Of a DNA stretch of 64,000 bases, positions 1-8,935 are shown in pieces. The notes below the pieces were generated by a model. The model saw nothing but the letters and a program-made list of their open reading frames with translations. It did not search any database and had not been told where the DNA came from. The stretch is from assembly GCF_011300455.1 (NCBI RefSeq), contig NZ_CP049869.1:1116001-1180000 (forward strand), given 5' to 3'. Position 1 is the first letter of the stretch. Each line of letters begins with the position of its first letter. The position numbers and the translations under genes were made by a program. The DNA is from Sphingomonas piscis (GTDB taxonomy: Bacteria; Pseudomonadota; Alphaproteobacteria; Sphingomonadales; Sphingomonadaceae).

Positions 1-1512
1 AGTGACCGCGACTTCCATACCCGCATCACCATCGTCGGCGGCGGCACGGCCGGCTGGATGGCGGCGGCCGTGCTCGCCCCGCTGACGCAGGACGGCTACC
101 GCATTTGCCTCGTCGAAAGCGACGAGATCGGAACGGTCGGGGTCGGCGAAGCAACCATCCCGCAGATCAATCTCTTTAATCAGGCCCTAGGGATCGACGA
201 GGACGAGTTCCTGCGGGCAACCGGCGGCACCTTCAAGCTTGGCATCGAGTTCGTAGACTGGGGCCGTATCGGCGACCGCTACATGCATGCGTTCGGCGAC
301 GTCGGGCGCGACATCGGCATCGTGCCTTTCCAGCATTACTGGACGCGGGCAAGAAAGCTTGGCGTCGGCAAGGATCTTCGCGCCTACGCCCTGAACGAAC
401 TGGCTGCACGCGCCGGCAAGATGCAGCGGGGCAAGTTGCGGACCACCGACAAACTGCCGCCGATGCCGTACGCGTTCCACTTCGACGCGGGCCTCTACGC
501 AGCCTTCCTGCGACACATAGCGGAAGCGCGGGGAGTGATCCGCATCGAAGGCAAGATCGTCTCCGCTGAGCTCGAAGGCGAGAGCGGAAATGTCGGCTCG
601 GTCTCGCTCGACGATGGGCGCTCGATCGAGGGCGACCTATTCCTCGACTGCTCGGGCTTCCGGGGTCTGCTGATCGAAGGGCAGCTTAAGACGGGTTTCG
701 AAGATTGGAGTCGCTGGCTCCCCTGCGACCGTGCACTGGCGGCTCCGTCGAGTCACGGCGCGGAAGGTCTCATCCCGTATACAAGGGCAACGGCCCGGCC
801 CGCGGGATGGCAGTGGCGAATTCCGCTGCAACATCGCGTCGGCAACGGCTACGTCTACGCCTCCGCCTTCACCAGCGATGCCCATGCCGAACAGCTGCTT
901 CTGGCGAACCTCGATGGTGCGCCGCAGGCCGATCCGCGCCCGCTTAGCTTCACCGCCGGACGCCGCCGCAAGTTCTGGAACCGCAACGTCATCGCCCTTG
1001 GCCTTGCCTCCGGTTTTCTCGAGCCGTTGGAATCGACCAGCATTCATCTCGTCCAGTCGAGCCTGCAGCGTCTGCTAGAGTTGCTGCCGCGCGGCACGGA
1101 AAGCGACGTCGAGCGGGCGGAGTTCAACCGCCAGACTGCCGCGGAATATGAGCGTGTCCGGGATTTCCTGATCCTCCACTACAAATTGACCGAGCGTGAC
1201 GACAGCGAGTTCTGGCGCGCCTGCCGGGACATGGCCGTGCCCGACGCGGTGCAGCACAAAGTCGATCTGTTTCGCGGTGCCGGTCATATCGTCCGGGACG
1301 AGCAGGACTTGTTTGCCGAGGTCGCGTGGCTCCAGGTCATGGTCGGACAAGGCATCGTCCCGGAACGAAATCACCCCATGGCCGACAGTGTATCGGAGGC
1401 AGATCTGCAGTCCTATCTCGACACATGGGAGGCTTTGCTCTCTCGCGAAGTGCGCCAGATGCCTGCGCATCAGGACATCATCGCGCAACGATGCGCCGCG
1501 GTTGCTGCATGA
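1..1512 (+). CDS. Flavin-dependent tryptophan-halogenase family protein (5' end cut by window)
   Basis: The reading frame is open from base 1, so a few N-terminal residues lie outside the window; about 503 residues are visible, close to the usual family length. A dinucleotide-binding motif GGGTAGW lies at visible residues 13-19 and the family signature WQWRIP at about 270-275, with the conserved FLEPLESTSIHL segment further on. The family uses reduced flavin and halide to halogenate tryptophan or other substrates. In sphingomonads and Caulobacter, relatives sit beside TonB receptors and glycosidases, with substrate unknown. Here the stop overlaps the start of the amylase gene by 4 nt (ATGA), so the two are translationally coupled. 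The family assignment is firm; the halogenase activity is not. Confidence 0.9.
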   Translation, partial: SDRDFHTRITIVGGGTAGWMAAAVLAPLTQDGYRICLVESDEIGTVGVGEATIPQINLFNQALGIDEDEFLRATGGTFKLGIEFVDWGRIGDRYMHAFGDVGRDIGIVPFQHYWTRARKLGVGKDLRAYALNELAARAGKMQRGKLRTTDKLPPMPYAFHFDAGLYAAFLRHIAEARGVIRIEGKIVSAELEGESGNVGSVSLDDGRSIEGDLFLDCSGFRGLLIEGQLKTGFEDWSRWLPCDRALAAPSSHGAEGLIPYTRATARPAGWQWRIPLQHRVGNGYVYASAFTSDAHAEQLLLANLDGAPQADPRPLSFTAGRRRKFWNRNVIALGLASGFLEPLESTSIHLVQSSLQRLLELLPRGTESDVERAEFNRQTAAEYERVRDFLILHYKLTERDDSEFWRACRDMAVPDAVQHKVDLFRGAGHIVRDEQDLFAEVAWLQVMVGQGIVPERNHPMADSVSEADLQSYLDTWEALLSREVRQMPAHQDIIAQRCAAVAA

Positions 1513-3301
1513 GCCTGCGCCGTACGCTCCTCGGCCTAGTGGCGGCCTGCACTGCCGCAACATCACCGGCACAGGATTTCCGGCAGCGGCCCCCGCAGGA
1601 CGAAGTCATCTATTTCCTGCTTCCGGACCGGTTCGAAAATGGTGACAACCGTAACGATCGCGGCGGCTTGCGCGGTGACCGGCTCGCGACAGGCTTCGAC
1701 CCCACGCACAAGGGTTTCTATCATGGTGGCGATCTTCGCGGGTTGATCAAGCGCCTGGACTACATCCAGGGCCTTGGAGTCACGGCCATTTGGTTTGCGC
1801 CGATATTCAAGAACAAGCCGGTTCAGGGCGGGCCGGGCACCTACAGCGCCGGCTACCACGGTTACTGGGTGACCGACTTCACCCAGGTTGACCCGCACTT
1901 CGGCACCAATGCCGAATTCAAGGCCTTCGTCGACGCCGCCCATGCGCGCGGGATGAAGGTCTACATGGACATTATCACGAACCACACGGCGGACGTGATC
2001 CAGTTGGCCGAGTGCGAAGGCAAAGCCTGCCCATATCGCAGCATTGCCGATTACCCGTACCAGCGGCGGGGCGGCGTCGGTGGCACGCCGATCAACCCCG
2101 GCTTCGCGGGCGAAGACGTTCGCACCGATGAGAACTTCGCGAAGCTCACCGACCCCAATTACGCTTATACCGTGCGCATACCTGCAACGGAGCGAAGCGT
2201 AAAAGTCCCGTCCTGGCTGAACGACGCGATCTACTATCGCAATCGCGGCGACAGCAGCTTCTCGGGCGAGTCCATGACGCGCGGCGACTTCATTGGCCTC
2301 GACGACATCATGACTGACAATCCGCGTGTGGTGCGCGGATTCATCGAGATCTTTGGATCGTGGATCGACCGCTTCGGCATCGACGGCTTCCGCATCGACA
2401 CTGCCCGCCACGTGAACCCGGAATTCTGGCAGGCCTTCGTTCCAACGATGCTGGAGCGGGCCAAGGCAAAGGGCATCCCGAACTTCCACATCTTCGGGGA
2501 GGTTGCGGACGACGATTTCCAGCCCGGCCGGCTCGCCCTTCACACACGCAACGACAGGTTTCCGGCAGTGCTGGACTTCGCCTTCAAGCAAGCGGTCATG
2601 CGCTCGGTCGCCGGAAACGAGCCGACCGAGATCTGGCGCACCTTTTTCGCGCAGGACGTCTTGTACGAAGGGGGTGCCCAGGCGGCGACACAACTTCCAA
2701 CTTTTCTCGGCAATCACGATCAGGGACGCTTCGGTTATCACCTCCGCAAGGCTTTCCCCGGTGCGTCGGACGAGGAGCAACTCGCGCGGATGAAGCTCGC
2801 CAATGTGCTGCTGTTCACGGCCCGAGGCGTTCCGACCATCTACTACGGCGACGAACAAGGGTTCGCCGGCGACGGGATCGACCAGGACGCGCGCGAGGAC
2901 ATGTTCCCCTCCCGCACCGCCGTTTACAATGACAACCGCCTGATCGCTTCAACCGCAACCACGGCGCAGAGCAACTTCGACACCTCGGCTCCCTTTACCG
3001 CTTTACGGCTACGCTTGCGCAGATGCGCAAAGGTGCGCCCGCGCTTCGGCACGGGGCGACACGGCTTCGAGCTGTGGGGGACAAGCCGGGGCTTCTGGCC
3101 TTCTCGCGTCTGCTCGACGGCAATGAGGTACTGGTGGCAGTGAATACGTCGGCCGTGCCGCTGGAGCGAAACCTTGTCGTAGAGGTCGGGTCGACGAAGT
3201 TCGATACGCTGCTTGGGCAGTGCCCGGCTGCCGCAAGCGCGCCCGGCAGTGTCCGCATCAGCCTGCCGGCCTTCGGTTATGCAGTCTGCAATGCTCGCTA
3301 A
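1509..3301 (+). pseudogene. Periplasmic GH13 alpha-amylase, interrupted by a one-base frameshift
   Basis: The start at 1509 overlaps the halogenase stop and gives a signal peptide ending near PAQ-DF (about 22 residues). All GH13 motifs are present: Asp154 with NH158-159 (region I), nucleophile Asp297 in GFRIDTARH, acid/base Glu331 in FGEV, and HD403-404 in GNHDQG. The frame then breaks at the CCC run 2991-2993. Adding one C restores SAPLYRFTATLAQMRKG and the C-terminal beta domain up to the stop at 3301, giving about 597 residues. As sequenced, the frame instead ends at 3143 with an unrelated tail. Everything up to the catalytic core is intact, so this is either a recent mutation or a base-calling error. 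It would cleave alpha-glucans or maltodextrins in the periplasm. Confidence 0.85.
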
Positions 3302-3320
3302 GGAATTGCAGCATCGCGTC

Positions 3321-4907
3321 ATGGCGGACGCGACGCAACCCTGGTGGCGCGGTGCGGCCATCTACCAGATCTATCCGCGCAGCTTTGCCGACTCGAATGG
3401 CGATGGCGTGGGAGACCTGCCCGGGATCACCGAACGCCTGGACTATGTTGCCGGGCTCGGCGTCGATGCAGTGTGGCTGTCGCCCTTTTTCAAGTCTCCT
3501 ATGCGCGACTTCGGCTACGACGTCGCCGATTATTGCGACGTGGATGCAATCTTCGGCACGATTGCGGACTTCCGGGCGCTGGTGGACCGCGCTCATGCCC
3601 TCGGGCTCAGGCTGCTTATCGACCAGGTCTACTCCCACAGTTCCGATCAGCATCCCTGGTTCAAGGACAGCCGGCTCAGCCGCGATGCCGAACGGGCGGA
3701 CTGGTACGTCTGGGCGGACGCAAAGGAGGACGGCAGCCCGCCCAACAATTGGCAGTCGGTGTTCGGTGGCCCGGCATGGACCTGGGATGCGCGGCGGGGA
3801 CAATATTACCTGCACAACTTCCTGCCGGAACAGCCGGACCTGAACCTCCACAATCCGCAGGTGCAGGACGCTATCCTTTCGGTCGCGCGCTTCTGGTTCG
3901 ATCAGGGTGTGGACGGCTTTCGCCTGGATGCGATCAACTTCACGATGCACGACCCGCAACTACGCGACAATCCGCCTGCACCATCAGGCGGCAAACGCAC
4001 GCGTCCGTTCGATTTCCAACAGCATATCTACAACCAGTCGCACCCCGCCATCCCTTCGTTCATCGAGCGGCTGCGTGCATTGGCGGACAGCTACGGGGAC
4101 CGCTTCCTCCTCGCGGAGGTCGGAGGTGCAAATGCCCTCACGGAGATGCAGGAATATACGGCCGGCTCGGGACGGCTGCACAGCGCTTACAGCTTCGACT
4201 TCCTGTACGCCGATGAACTCACGCCGGAGCTCGTCGCTCAGGCAAGCCAATCCTGGCCTCAGGACGACGAGGTCGGTTGGCCGAGCTGGGCGTTCGAGAA
4301 TCACGACGCGCCACGCGCATTGTCGCGCTGGGTCGGACCGGAACATCGCGAACGCTTTGCCCGATTGAAGATGCTTCTGCTCGCATGCTTGCGCGGCTCC
4401 ATTATCATCTACCAGGGCGAAGAGCTTGGACTGACGCAGGTCGACGTGCCCTTCGACCAATTGCGAGATCCGGAGGCTATTCGTAACTGGCCGCTGACGC
4501 TCGCACGGGACGGCGCGCGAACTCCCGTTCCATGGGATAGCCAGGCTGCGAATTTGGGTTTCACCCAGGGTAAGCCATGGCTGCCGGTCGGCCCCGACCA
4601 CGCCCCCCTGTCCGTCGACCTTCAGGCTCGGGATGGGACATCCTTGCTGAGCTTCACCCGACAAGTAATTGCAATGCGCAACTCGCTTTCGGCACTGAGA
4701 ACGGGCGCGCTGCGGATCAAGCGCGCTGACAACATTCTACTCAGTTTTGAGCGCTCGGACGGGCGTACAACCTACGATTGCTGCTTCAACATCTCCGATC
4801 AGGCTGTCGAATGGTCCGCAGACGGAAAGGTCTTGATTGCCACAGGGTCTGCGGAACGTGGCCTGCTTGGTCCATTCTCTGCTGCGGTGGTCGAGCGAAC
4901 GTCGTAA
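3321..4907 (+). CDS. GH13 alpha-glucosidase (maltodextrin glucosidase type)
   Basis: A 528-residue protein opening with WWRGAAIYQIYPRSF, typical of cytoplasmic GH13 alpha-glucosidases. The catalytic set is visible: Asp101 in DQVYSHSS, nucleophile Asp203 in GFRLDAINF, acid/base Glu266 in LAEVGG, and Asp329 in FENHDAPR. No signal peptide is seen. In-frame ATGs also exist at 3279 and 3291, overlapping the amylase end. Start 3321 was chosen because the conserved domain begins just after it, although its ribosome-binding site (AAGGA, about 15 nt upstream) is distant. It would release glucose from oligosaccharides made by the upstream amylase, completing a short alpha-glucan operon. Confidence 0.9.
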   Translation: MADATQPWWRGAAIYQIYPRSFADSNGDGVGDLPGITERLDYVAGLGVDAVWLSPFFKSPMRDFGYDVADYCDVDAIFGTIADFRALVDRAHALGLRLLIDQVYSHSSDQHPWFKDSRLSRDAERADWYVWADAKEDGSPPNNWQSVFGGPAWTWDARRGQYYLHNFLPEQPDLNLHNPQVQDAILSVARFWFDQGVDGFRLDAINFTMHDPQLRDNPPAPSGGKRTRPFDFQQHIYNQSHPAIPSFIERLRALADSYGDRFLLAEVGGANALTEMQEYTAGSGRLHSAYSFDFLYADELTPELVAQASQSWPQDDEVGWPSWAFENHDAPRALSRWVGPEHRERFARLKMLLLACLRGSIIIYQGEELGLTQVDVPFDQLRDPEAIRNWPLTLARDGARTPVPWDSQAANLGFTQGKPWLPVGPDHAPLSVDLQARDGTSLLSFTRQVIAMRNSLSALRTGALRIKRADNILLSFERSDGRTTYDCCFNISDQAVEWSADGKVLIATGSAERGLLGPFSAAVVERTS

Positions 4908-5061
4908 ACAATGCCCCTTGAGTTCAGGCAGCAAAGCTGACTGCCACATGCTCGCTTTCATCAGGACTTGACTGTGCATACCCCTGAACTGGTTACGTCC
5001 TCTCCGGCGTGCCGGTTGCGCCTAATCCTGATGAGCGGACAAAAAGGCATGGACGTTGTGG

Positions 5062-5075
5062 TGGCGGAGAGGGTG
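5062..5075. repeat. Left attachment site (att direct repeat)
   Basis: A 14-bp exact copy of the tRNA-Ser 3' end. The flanking bases on both sides differ from the right copy. A chance exact 14-mer match next to an integrase in a window this size is improbable. Confidence 0.8.
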
Positions 5076-5179
5076 TCCTCCCAACTAGCGTTCCTGTGCG
5101 ACCGTCGGTGTTAGGTGAAATAGCTAGTTAACCGTCGATATCAGATGGCTTAGGCATATTCCTGTCCCGCTCTGTCCGA

Positions 5180-5207
5180 TTGCGTTCCCATAAAACCGGC
5201 GTATTAT
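5180..5207 (+). promoter_or_regulatory. Candidate sigma70-type promoter of the integrase
   Basis: TTGCGT (5180-5185) and TATTAT (5202-5207) are separated by 16 bp, in an AT-rich patch about 30 bp upstream of the integrase start. Found by pattern only. Confidence 0.4.
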
Positions 5208-5240
5208 CGGGGAGCGAATTTGGGAACGGAGAGCTTAGCC

Positions 5241-6482
5241 TTGCCCCGCAAACTCAGTAACGCGCTGACACCTTTGGCAGTTAAGAATGCGAAGCCCGGA
5301 CGTCACGCGGACGGGGGCGGATTGCACTTGCTGGTGAAAGAAAGCGGCGCACGGTCTTGGGTTTACCGTTTCATGCTCAAGGGAAAGTCGCGCGACATTG
5401 GTTTAGGCGCGGCTGGACAAGGCGGAATTGCCCTCGCGGACGCCCGGACGGCGCGCGATGCCCTGCGGTTGAAGGTGAAGGCTGGGATTGATCCCCTGGA
5501 GGAACGCGAGCGGAAAGCCTCAGAGGCGGTTGCAGCGGCCCATGCGGCACATATAGCCGAGATGACGTTCAAGGGCGTTGCGGAGGCATTTATCGCCACA
5601 CACGAGGCAAGCTGGCGCAACGACAAGCACCGACAGCAATGGCGAAACACACTGGCAAACTACGTCTATCCAGTCATAGGCGAATTGCCGGTTGCCGAGG
5701 TTGCCACAGCGCATGTCCTGAAGATTCTTGAGCCGATCTGGCAAGACAAGCCTGAAACGGCCAGCCGCATCCGGGGGCGGATTGAAACCGTACTCGATGC
5801 CGCGAAGGCGCGCGGATACCGGGAGGGAGAGAACCCGGCTCGATGGCGCGGTCATATCGCGCAAATCCTCCCGCCCCGTTCGCGGCTAACGCGCGGCCAT
5901 CACAAGGCTATGCCCTATGACGCAATCCCGGCGTTCATGGCCCAGGTGCGGGAGCGGCAAGCGATGGCTGCGCTTGCGTTGGAATTTGTTGTTCTCACGG
6001 CCACGCGTACCAGCGAAGTGCTTGGGGCGACTTGGGCCGAAGTCGATCTGGAGAAGGCAATCTGGACGGTGCCAGCGTCCCGCATGAAGGCCGGACGGGA
6101 ACATCGCATTCCCTTGTCGCCGCGCGCCATCGAGATTTTGGAGGCCGTAAAGCCGCTAGGCAAAGTGAACTTGTTTCCAGGCGACAGAGGCGGAAAACTA
6201 TCTCCGATGGCAATGTCCATGCTGCTCCGCCGCATGAAGCAGGGCGTTACTGTGCACGGCTTCCGTTCGGGCTTTCGTGATTGGGCAGCCGAATGCACCG
6301 GCTATGCCCATGAAGTCTGCGAGATGGCGCTCGCCCATGTCATCGGCAACAAAGCCGAGGCGGCCTACCGGCGTGGCGATCTGTTTGACAAGCGGCGGCG
6401 GCTCATGGCCGATTGGGCCACCTTTTGCGCTGGCGCCGGAGGGGCAAATGTCCTCGTTTCGTCGCTTCGGACTGCCGCGTGA
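5241..6482 (+). CDS. Tyrosine-type site-specific integrase (arm-binding DUF4102 type)
   Basis: A 413-residue recombinase of the P4-like class. The N-terminal arm-binding domain shows LAVKNAKPGRHADGGGLHLLV-like sequence (residues 8-28), and a SAM-like core-binding region lies at about 105-185. The catalytic tetrad is complete: Arg256 in TATRTSEVLG, His339 and Arg342 in VHGFR, His366 in LAHVIGN, and Tyr376. The start chosen is TTG 5241 with GGAGAG 7 nt upstream; TTG 5220 is an alternative adding 7 residues. It would catalyse integration and excision between the two 14-bp repeats. Its stop overlaps the next gene by 4 nt. Confidence 0.95.
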   Translation: MPRKLSNALTPLAVKNAKPGRHADGGGLHLLVKESGARSWVYRFMLKGKSRDIGLGAAGQGGIALADARTARDALRLKVKAGIDPLEERERKASEAVAAAHAAHIAEMTFKGVAEAFIATHEASWRNDKHRQQWRNTLANYVYPVIGELPVAEVATAHVLKILEPIWQDKPETASRIRGRIETVLDAAKARGYREGENPARWRGHIAQILPPRSRLTRGHHKAMPYDAIPAFMAQVRERQAMAALALEFVVLTATRTSEVLGATWAEVDLEKAIWTVPASRMKAGREHRIPLSPRAIEILEAVKPLGKVNLFPGDRGGKLSPMAMSMLLRRMKQGVTVHGFRSGFRDWAAECTGYAHEVCEMALAHVIGNKAEAAYRRGDLFDKRRRLMADWATFCAGAGGANVLVSSLRTAA

Positions 6483-7165
6483 GTACGGAGAAGGTCACAA
6501 GCGCCGGCTGGCCTGATCCTACGGATTGGGCAAACCGCCTCCATCAAACACTGGAGACAATAGGAACCGATTACCAAGCAGAATCTTGGGCAGTCGCTGA
6601 TGATCCGGAAGCCTTTCGGGGACTTAACCTGAAGCAAGCCCGCGCAGCTGAGGCTCTTATCGCGGTCAATGCCGCTCTCAGGGAATTGCCGCAATTTCGA
6701 AAATCAAAAGGCGCTGCCATCCTTCACGATGTTGCCGGCGCACTTCGAGACGTAGTTATGGGTGGTTCGCCACGCCTATTCCAGTCCGTAAGGCCAGGTG
6801 GGCCAGGTGGCGACGGCGTTCAACGTAATTACGTGAAGGTCTGGGTCGTCACTGCTGTTCGCTTCCTGATGCAAGCCCATCAGCTCCCTACAAGGAAAGC
6901 GACGGAACTGGTCGCCAACATATTTGCGTCAGCGGGAGCTAAGGGCCGGAAGGGCAACGCCCTTAGCGCGTCCACCGTAAATGATTGGTGCATGAAGGCT
7001 CACCCGCTTTCGGACAACGTCGATGAGGTCAGGATCGACAGGGAAGCTCAGGCGAACTTGGAGTCATACAAGTCTTCACCTGATTGGCCTGGGAGTTACG
7101 ACGAAACTGTAACGTGGATTGAAGCGATAGCGAACGACCCGCTGTTGGCTTCGAAATACGGTTAA
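6479..7165 (+). CDS. Hypothetical protein translationally coupled to the integrase
   Basis: GTG 6479 overlaps the integrase stop (GTGA), giving 228 residues. The product is soluble, with no signal peptide or membrane segment. Residues around 135-180 are basic and helical, with TRKATELVANIF followed by LSASTVNDWCMKA, which resembles a helix-turn-helix layout. No family is recognised. Position directly behind the integrase suggests a role in element maintenance or recombination control, but this is inference only. Confidence 0.7.
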   Translation: MSTEKVTSAGWPDPTDWANRLHQTLETIGTDYQAESWAVADDPEAFRGLNLKQARAAEALIAVNAALRELPQFRKSKGAAILHDVAGALRDVVMGGSPRLFQSVRPGGPGGDGVQRNYVKVWVVTAVRFLMQAHQLPTRKATELVANIFASAGAKGRKGNALSASTVNDWCMKAHPLSDNVDEVRIDREAQANLESYKSSPDWPGSYDETVTWIEAIANDPLLASKYG

Positions 7166-7245
7166 CCTCCCTAATTCCGCTGCCGAATACATGGTGATGC
7201 CAGTGCGTCCGCAATCATCGCGGCAAAGCAGCACAGGGAACACCC

Positions 7246-7431
7246 ATGACAAAGTCATACGGCACCTTACCCGAAGCCGTGCAGTACTCGGGATTGTCGC
7301 GCACTTCGATTTATGAAGCGCTTCGGCGCGGCGACTTGAAAGCTAGAAAAGCCGGGCGACGCACACTTATCTCATTTGCCGAGCTCGAAGCGTACCTGGG
7401 TAGCCTCCCGTCTTATCAGGCAGGAGCGTGA
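7246..7431 (+). CDS. AlpA/excisionase-type helix-turn-helix protein
   Basis: A 61-residue protein that is almost wholly one winged HTH domain: GTLPEAVQYSGLSRTSIYEA then LRRGDLKARKAGRRTLIS, the pattern of excisionase/MerR-like domains (HTH_17). AGGGA lies about 8 nt before the ATG. Such proteins act as directionality factors for P4-type integrases or as transcription regulators of the element. It heads a closely packed run of small genes to 9725. Confidence 0.85.
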   Translation: MTKSYGTLPEAVQYSGLSRTSIYEALRRGDLKARKAGRRTLISFAELEAYLGSLPSYQAGA

Positions 7432-7434
7432 GCG

Positions 7435-7626
7435 ATGGCGACACATATGCAAAACCCCGGCTGGCGGGCCGGGGCTTCGCGCGATCTGCTTTGTGTGGGC
7501 TGGTCGCACTACAACTCTACCTTATCCGGTCAAAGGGCGCAAATTCTAGCGCGGTATTTTCGTCTCTCACCCTGGCTTGCACAGGATGTCGCACGCCTAT
7601 GTTTCGGGGAGGCTGACAATGACTGA
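7435..7626 (+). CDS. Small hypothetical protein of the element
   Basis: ATG 7435 has GGAG about 9 nt upstream and gives 63 residues. Its end overlaps the start of the next gene by 8 nt. No recognised motif; aromatic-rich (VGWSHYN, LSPWLAQDVARL). An alternative frame (7428-7616) covers the same DNA but has a less protein-like composition. Existence is supported mainly by spacing and overlap with neighbours. Confidence 0.5.
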   Translation: MATHMQNPGWRAGASRDLLCVGWSHYNSTLSGQRAQILARYFRLSPWLAQDVARLCFGEADND

Positions 7627-7822
7627 GCGTTCATACCCCGACCACCGGCGAGCGGCACTTGCGCTGCTCGAACGTAATTACCGGCTGAGCCGAAAAGGCG
7701 GGCAGTTCCTCGGCCAATTAGCCGTGGATCCTACGCCCATGAGTCAGGCGCAAGCCGATTGGCTCAGCAAGTTATTGGATCGCGCGGGCCTTCCTCCTTT
7801 GGCAGAGAAAGGTCGAGCATGA
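7619..7822 (+). CDS. Small hypothetical phage-type protein
   Basis: ATG 7619 follows a strong GGGGAGG site at 6 nt spacing, giving 67 residues. The segment YRLSRKGGQFLGQLAVDPTP followed by QADWLSKLLDRAGL resembles small proteins common near replication genes of alphaproteobacterial phages, where the motif LSxKxGQFLGxL recurs. It is coupled by ATGA to the downstream winged-helix gene. Function unknown. Confidence 0.65.
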   Translation: MTERSYPDHRRAALALLERNYRLSRKGGQFLGQLAVDPTPMSQAQADWLSKLLDRAGLPPLAEKGRA

Positions 7823-8109
7823 GCACCTATCCCGAGGCGCCGGGACACCGGAACGTTCAAACTTCGATTGCCGCTGCCGATGCGCTTGCACCAAAACTGG
7901 GGCGACTCCAGCGCTTGGCACAACTCGCGATCCGCGATGCTGGCGCAAACGGGCTAACCGCCGATGAGCTGGCGTCATGGCTTGGTATGGACCGCTGGGA
8001 AATGCGTCCCCGCACCAGCGAGTTAAGGCGTAAGGGTCTCATTCGCGACAGCGGCCAGCGTCGACGAAATTGTACCGGCAAGCTGGCCATCGTCTGGATA
8101 GCTGTTTGA
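7819..8109 (+). CDS. Winged-helix DNA-binding protein
   Basis: ATG 7819 overlaps the previous stop by 4 nt, giving 96 residues. The C-terminal half (about 35-95) reads as a winged helix: GLTADELASWLGMD, then RPRTSELRRKGLIRDSGQRR and a final beta strand KLAIVWI. This pattern is frequent in phage replication-initiation or regulatory proteins. Position just before the Rep-like gene fits a role in replication control of the element. Confidence 0.7.
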   Translation: MSTYPEAPGHRNVQTSIAAADALAPKLGRLQRLAQLAIRDAGANGLTADELASWLGMDRWEMRPRTSELRRKGLIRDSGQRRRNCTGKLAIVWIAV

Positions 8110-8120
8110 TCTCAGCCGCT

Positions 8121-8933
8121 GTGTCCAAACCGCACCTTATCCTAAGGCGTGGCGGCCCATTGAAACTTCACCGGGAGGCAACTTTCGGTGAAGTTTCAAA
8201 CGACCCTCTACAGCTAGGATCAACCGCAATTCCCTCCATTCGGGAAGATGGCACAGAGCTTGCCATTAGTTACCTAAATCCTGGTGTGGCAGCCCTTTCT
8301 ACCTGCACCACGGGCAGGGGCGGCGCGCGCAATTACTCAAATCGGGAAAGCCATGCGCTGACAGCTGCTCAAGTTAGCAATCTTAAGGCCGCTGAGCGCC
8401 ACGCCGACAAAATTGGACTGCCGTTCACCCGTATGATTTCGATTCACTGGCAGGCCGCTGGAGTGCCGCTTGCGGGCATGGTTAAGGCGACCGGCCGGTT
8501 TACCGATCTGCTGGCGAAGGCGCTGGCCCGCCATGGCAGCAGCACCGCGTGGCTTTGGGTGCAGGAAAACGTTCCGGGCGTAAGTCAGAACAAAGGAGGG
8601 CACTGTCATCTACTGGCCCATGTGCCAGCCAATCTCGTGCCCCTTGTCACGGGGCTGCAACGCGGCTGGCTTCGTCGGATTACTCGGCAGCCTTACACGG
8701 CGCGTGTGATCCACAGTAAGCCGATTGGCGGGCGCCTTGGGCTGGAGGCCGGTAATCCGGATCTCCACGCCGCCAATCTTGAAGCGGCACTTGCCTACAT
8801 GGTGAAAGGGGCAAGTTATGAAGCTGCTTTACAATTTAATCTGCGGCGGCTGGACCCGGGCGGGCTGGTCATCGGCAAGCGCTGCAGCACTTCACAAAAC
8901 ATCGGCGCGAAGGCGCGCATGGCAGAGGATTAA
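8121..8933 (+). CDS. Probable HUH-superfamily replication initiator-like protein
   Basis: About 270 residues with no membrane segment. Two short motifs suggest an HUH endonuclease fold: GGHCHLLAHVP in the middle (an H-x-H strand, HUH-like) and AYMVKGAS about 60 residues later, matching the YxxK catalytic tyrosine motif of single-tyrosine Rep proteins. The start is uncertain: GTG 8121 is used here, and ATG 8070 (overlapping the previous gene) or TTG 8160 are possible. Context (winged helix upstream, phage-like genes downstream) supports rolling-circle-type replication of the excised element. The family is inferred from motifs only. Confidence 0.6.
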   Translation: MSKPHLILRRGGPLKLHREATFGEVSNDPLQLGSTAIPSIREDGTELAISYLNPGVAALSTCTTGRGGARNYSNRESHALTAAQVSNLKAAERHADKIGLPFTRMISIHWQAAGVPLAGMVKATGRFTDLLAKALARHGSSTAWLWVQENVPGVSQNKGGHCHLLAHVPANLVPLVTGLQRGWLRRITRQPYTARVIHSKPIGGRLGLEAGNPDLHAANLEAALAYMVKGASYEAALQFNLRRLDPGGLVIGKRCSTSQNIGAKARMAED

Positions 8934-8935
8934 CG

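Larger units (their letters stand above)
4908..5240. other. Intergenic boundary region containing the left end of the integrative element
   Basis: A 333-bp stretch with no convincing gene. The left part (to 5061) is presumed chromosomal and includes a weak hairpin, GGCAG 4927-4931 with CTGCC 4941-4945, and no clear T tract. The left attachment repeat lies at 5062-5075. The remainder belongs to the element and holds the putative integrase promoter. Confidence 0.6.

Noticed and set aside
1563..2858. Long minus-strand frame (431 codons) opposite the amylase
   Set aside because: It lies wholly within the GH13 amylase gene in a GC-rich codon-shadow frame, and has no family motif, while the plus strand carries all catalytic motifs.
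7428..7616. Alternative frame to the small gene at 7435
   Set aside because: Overlaps the stop of the AlpA-like gene and has no ribosome-binding site of its own; the 7435 frame has GGAG and overlaps its neighbour neatly.
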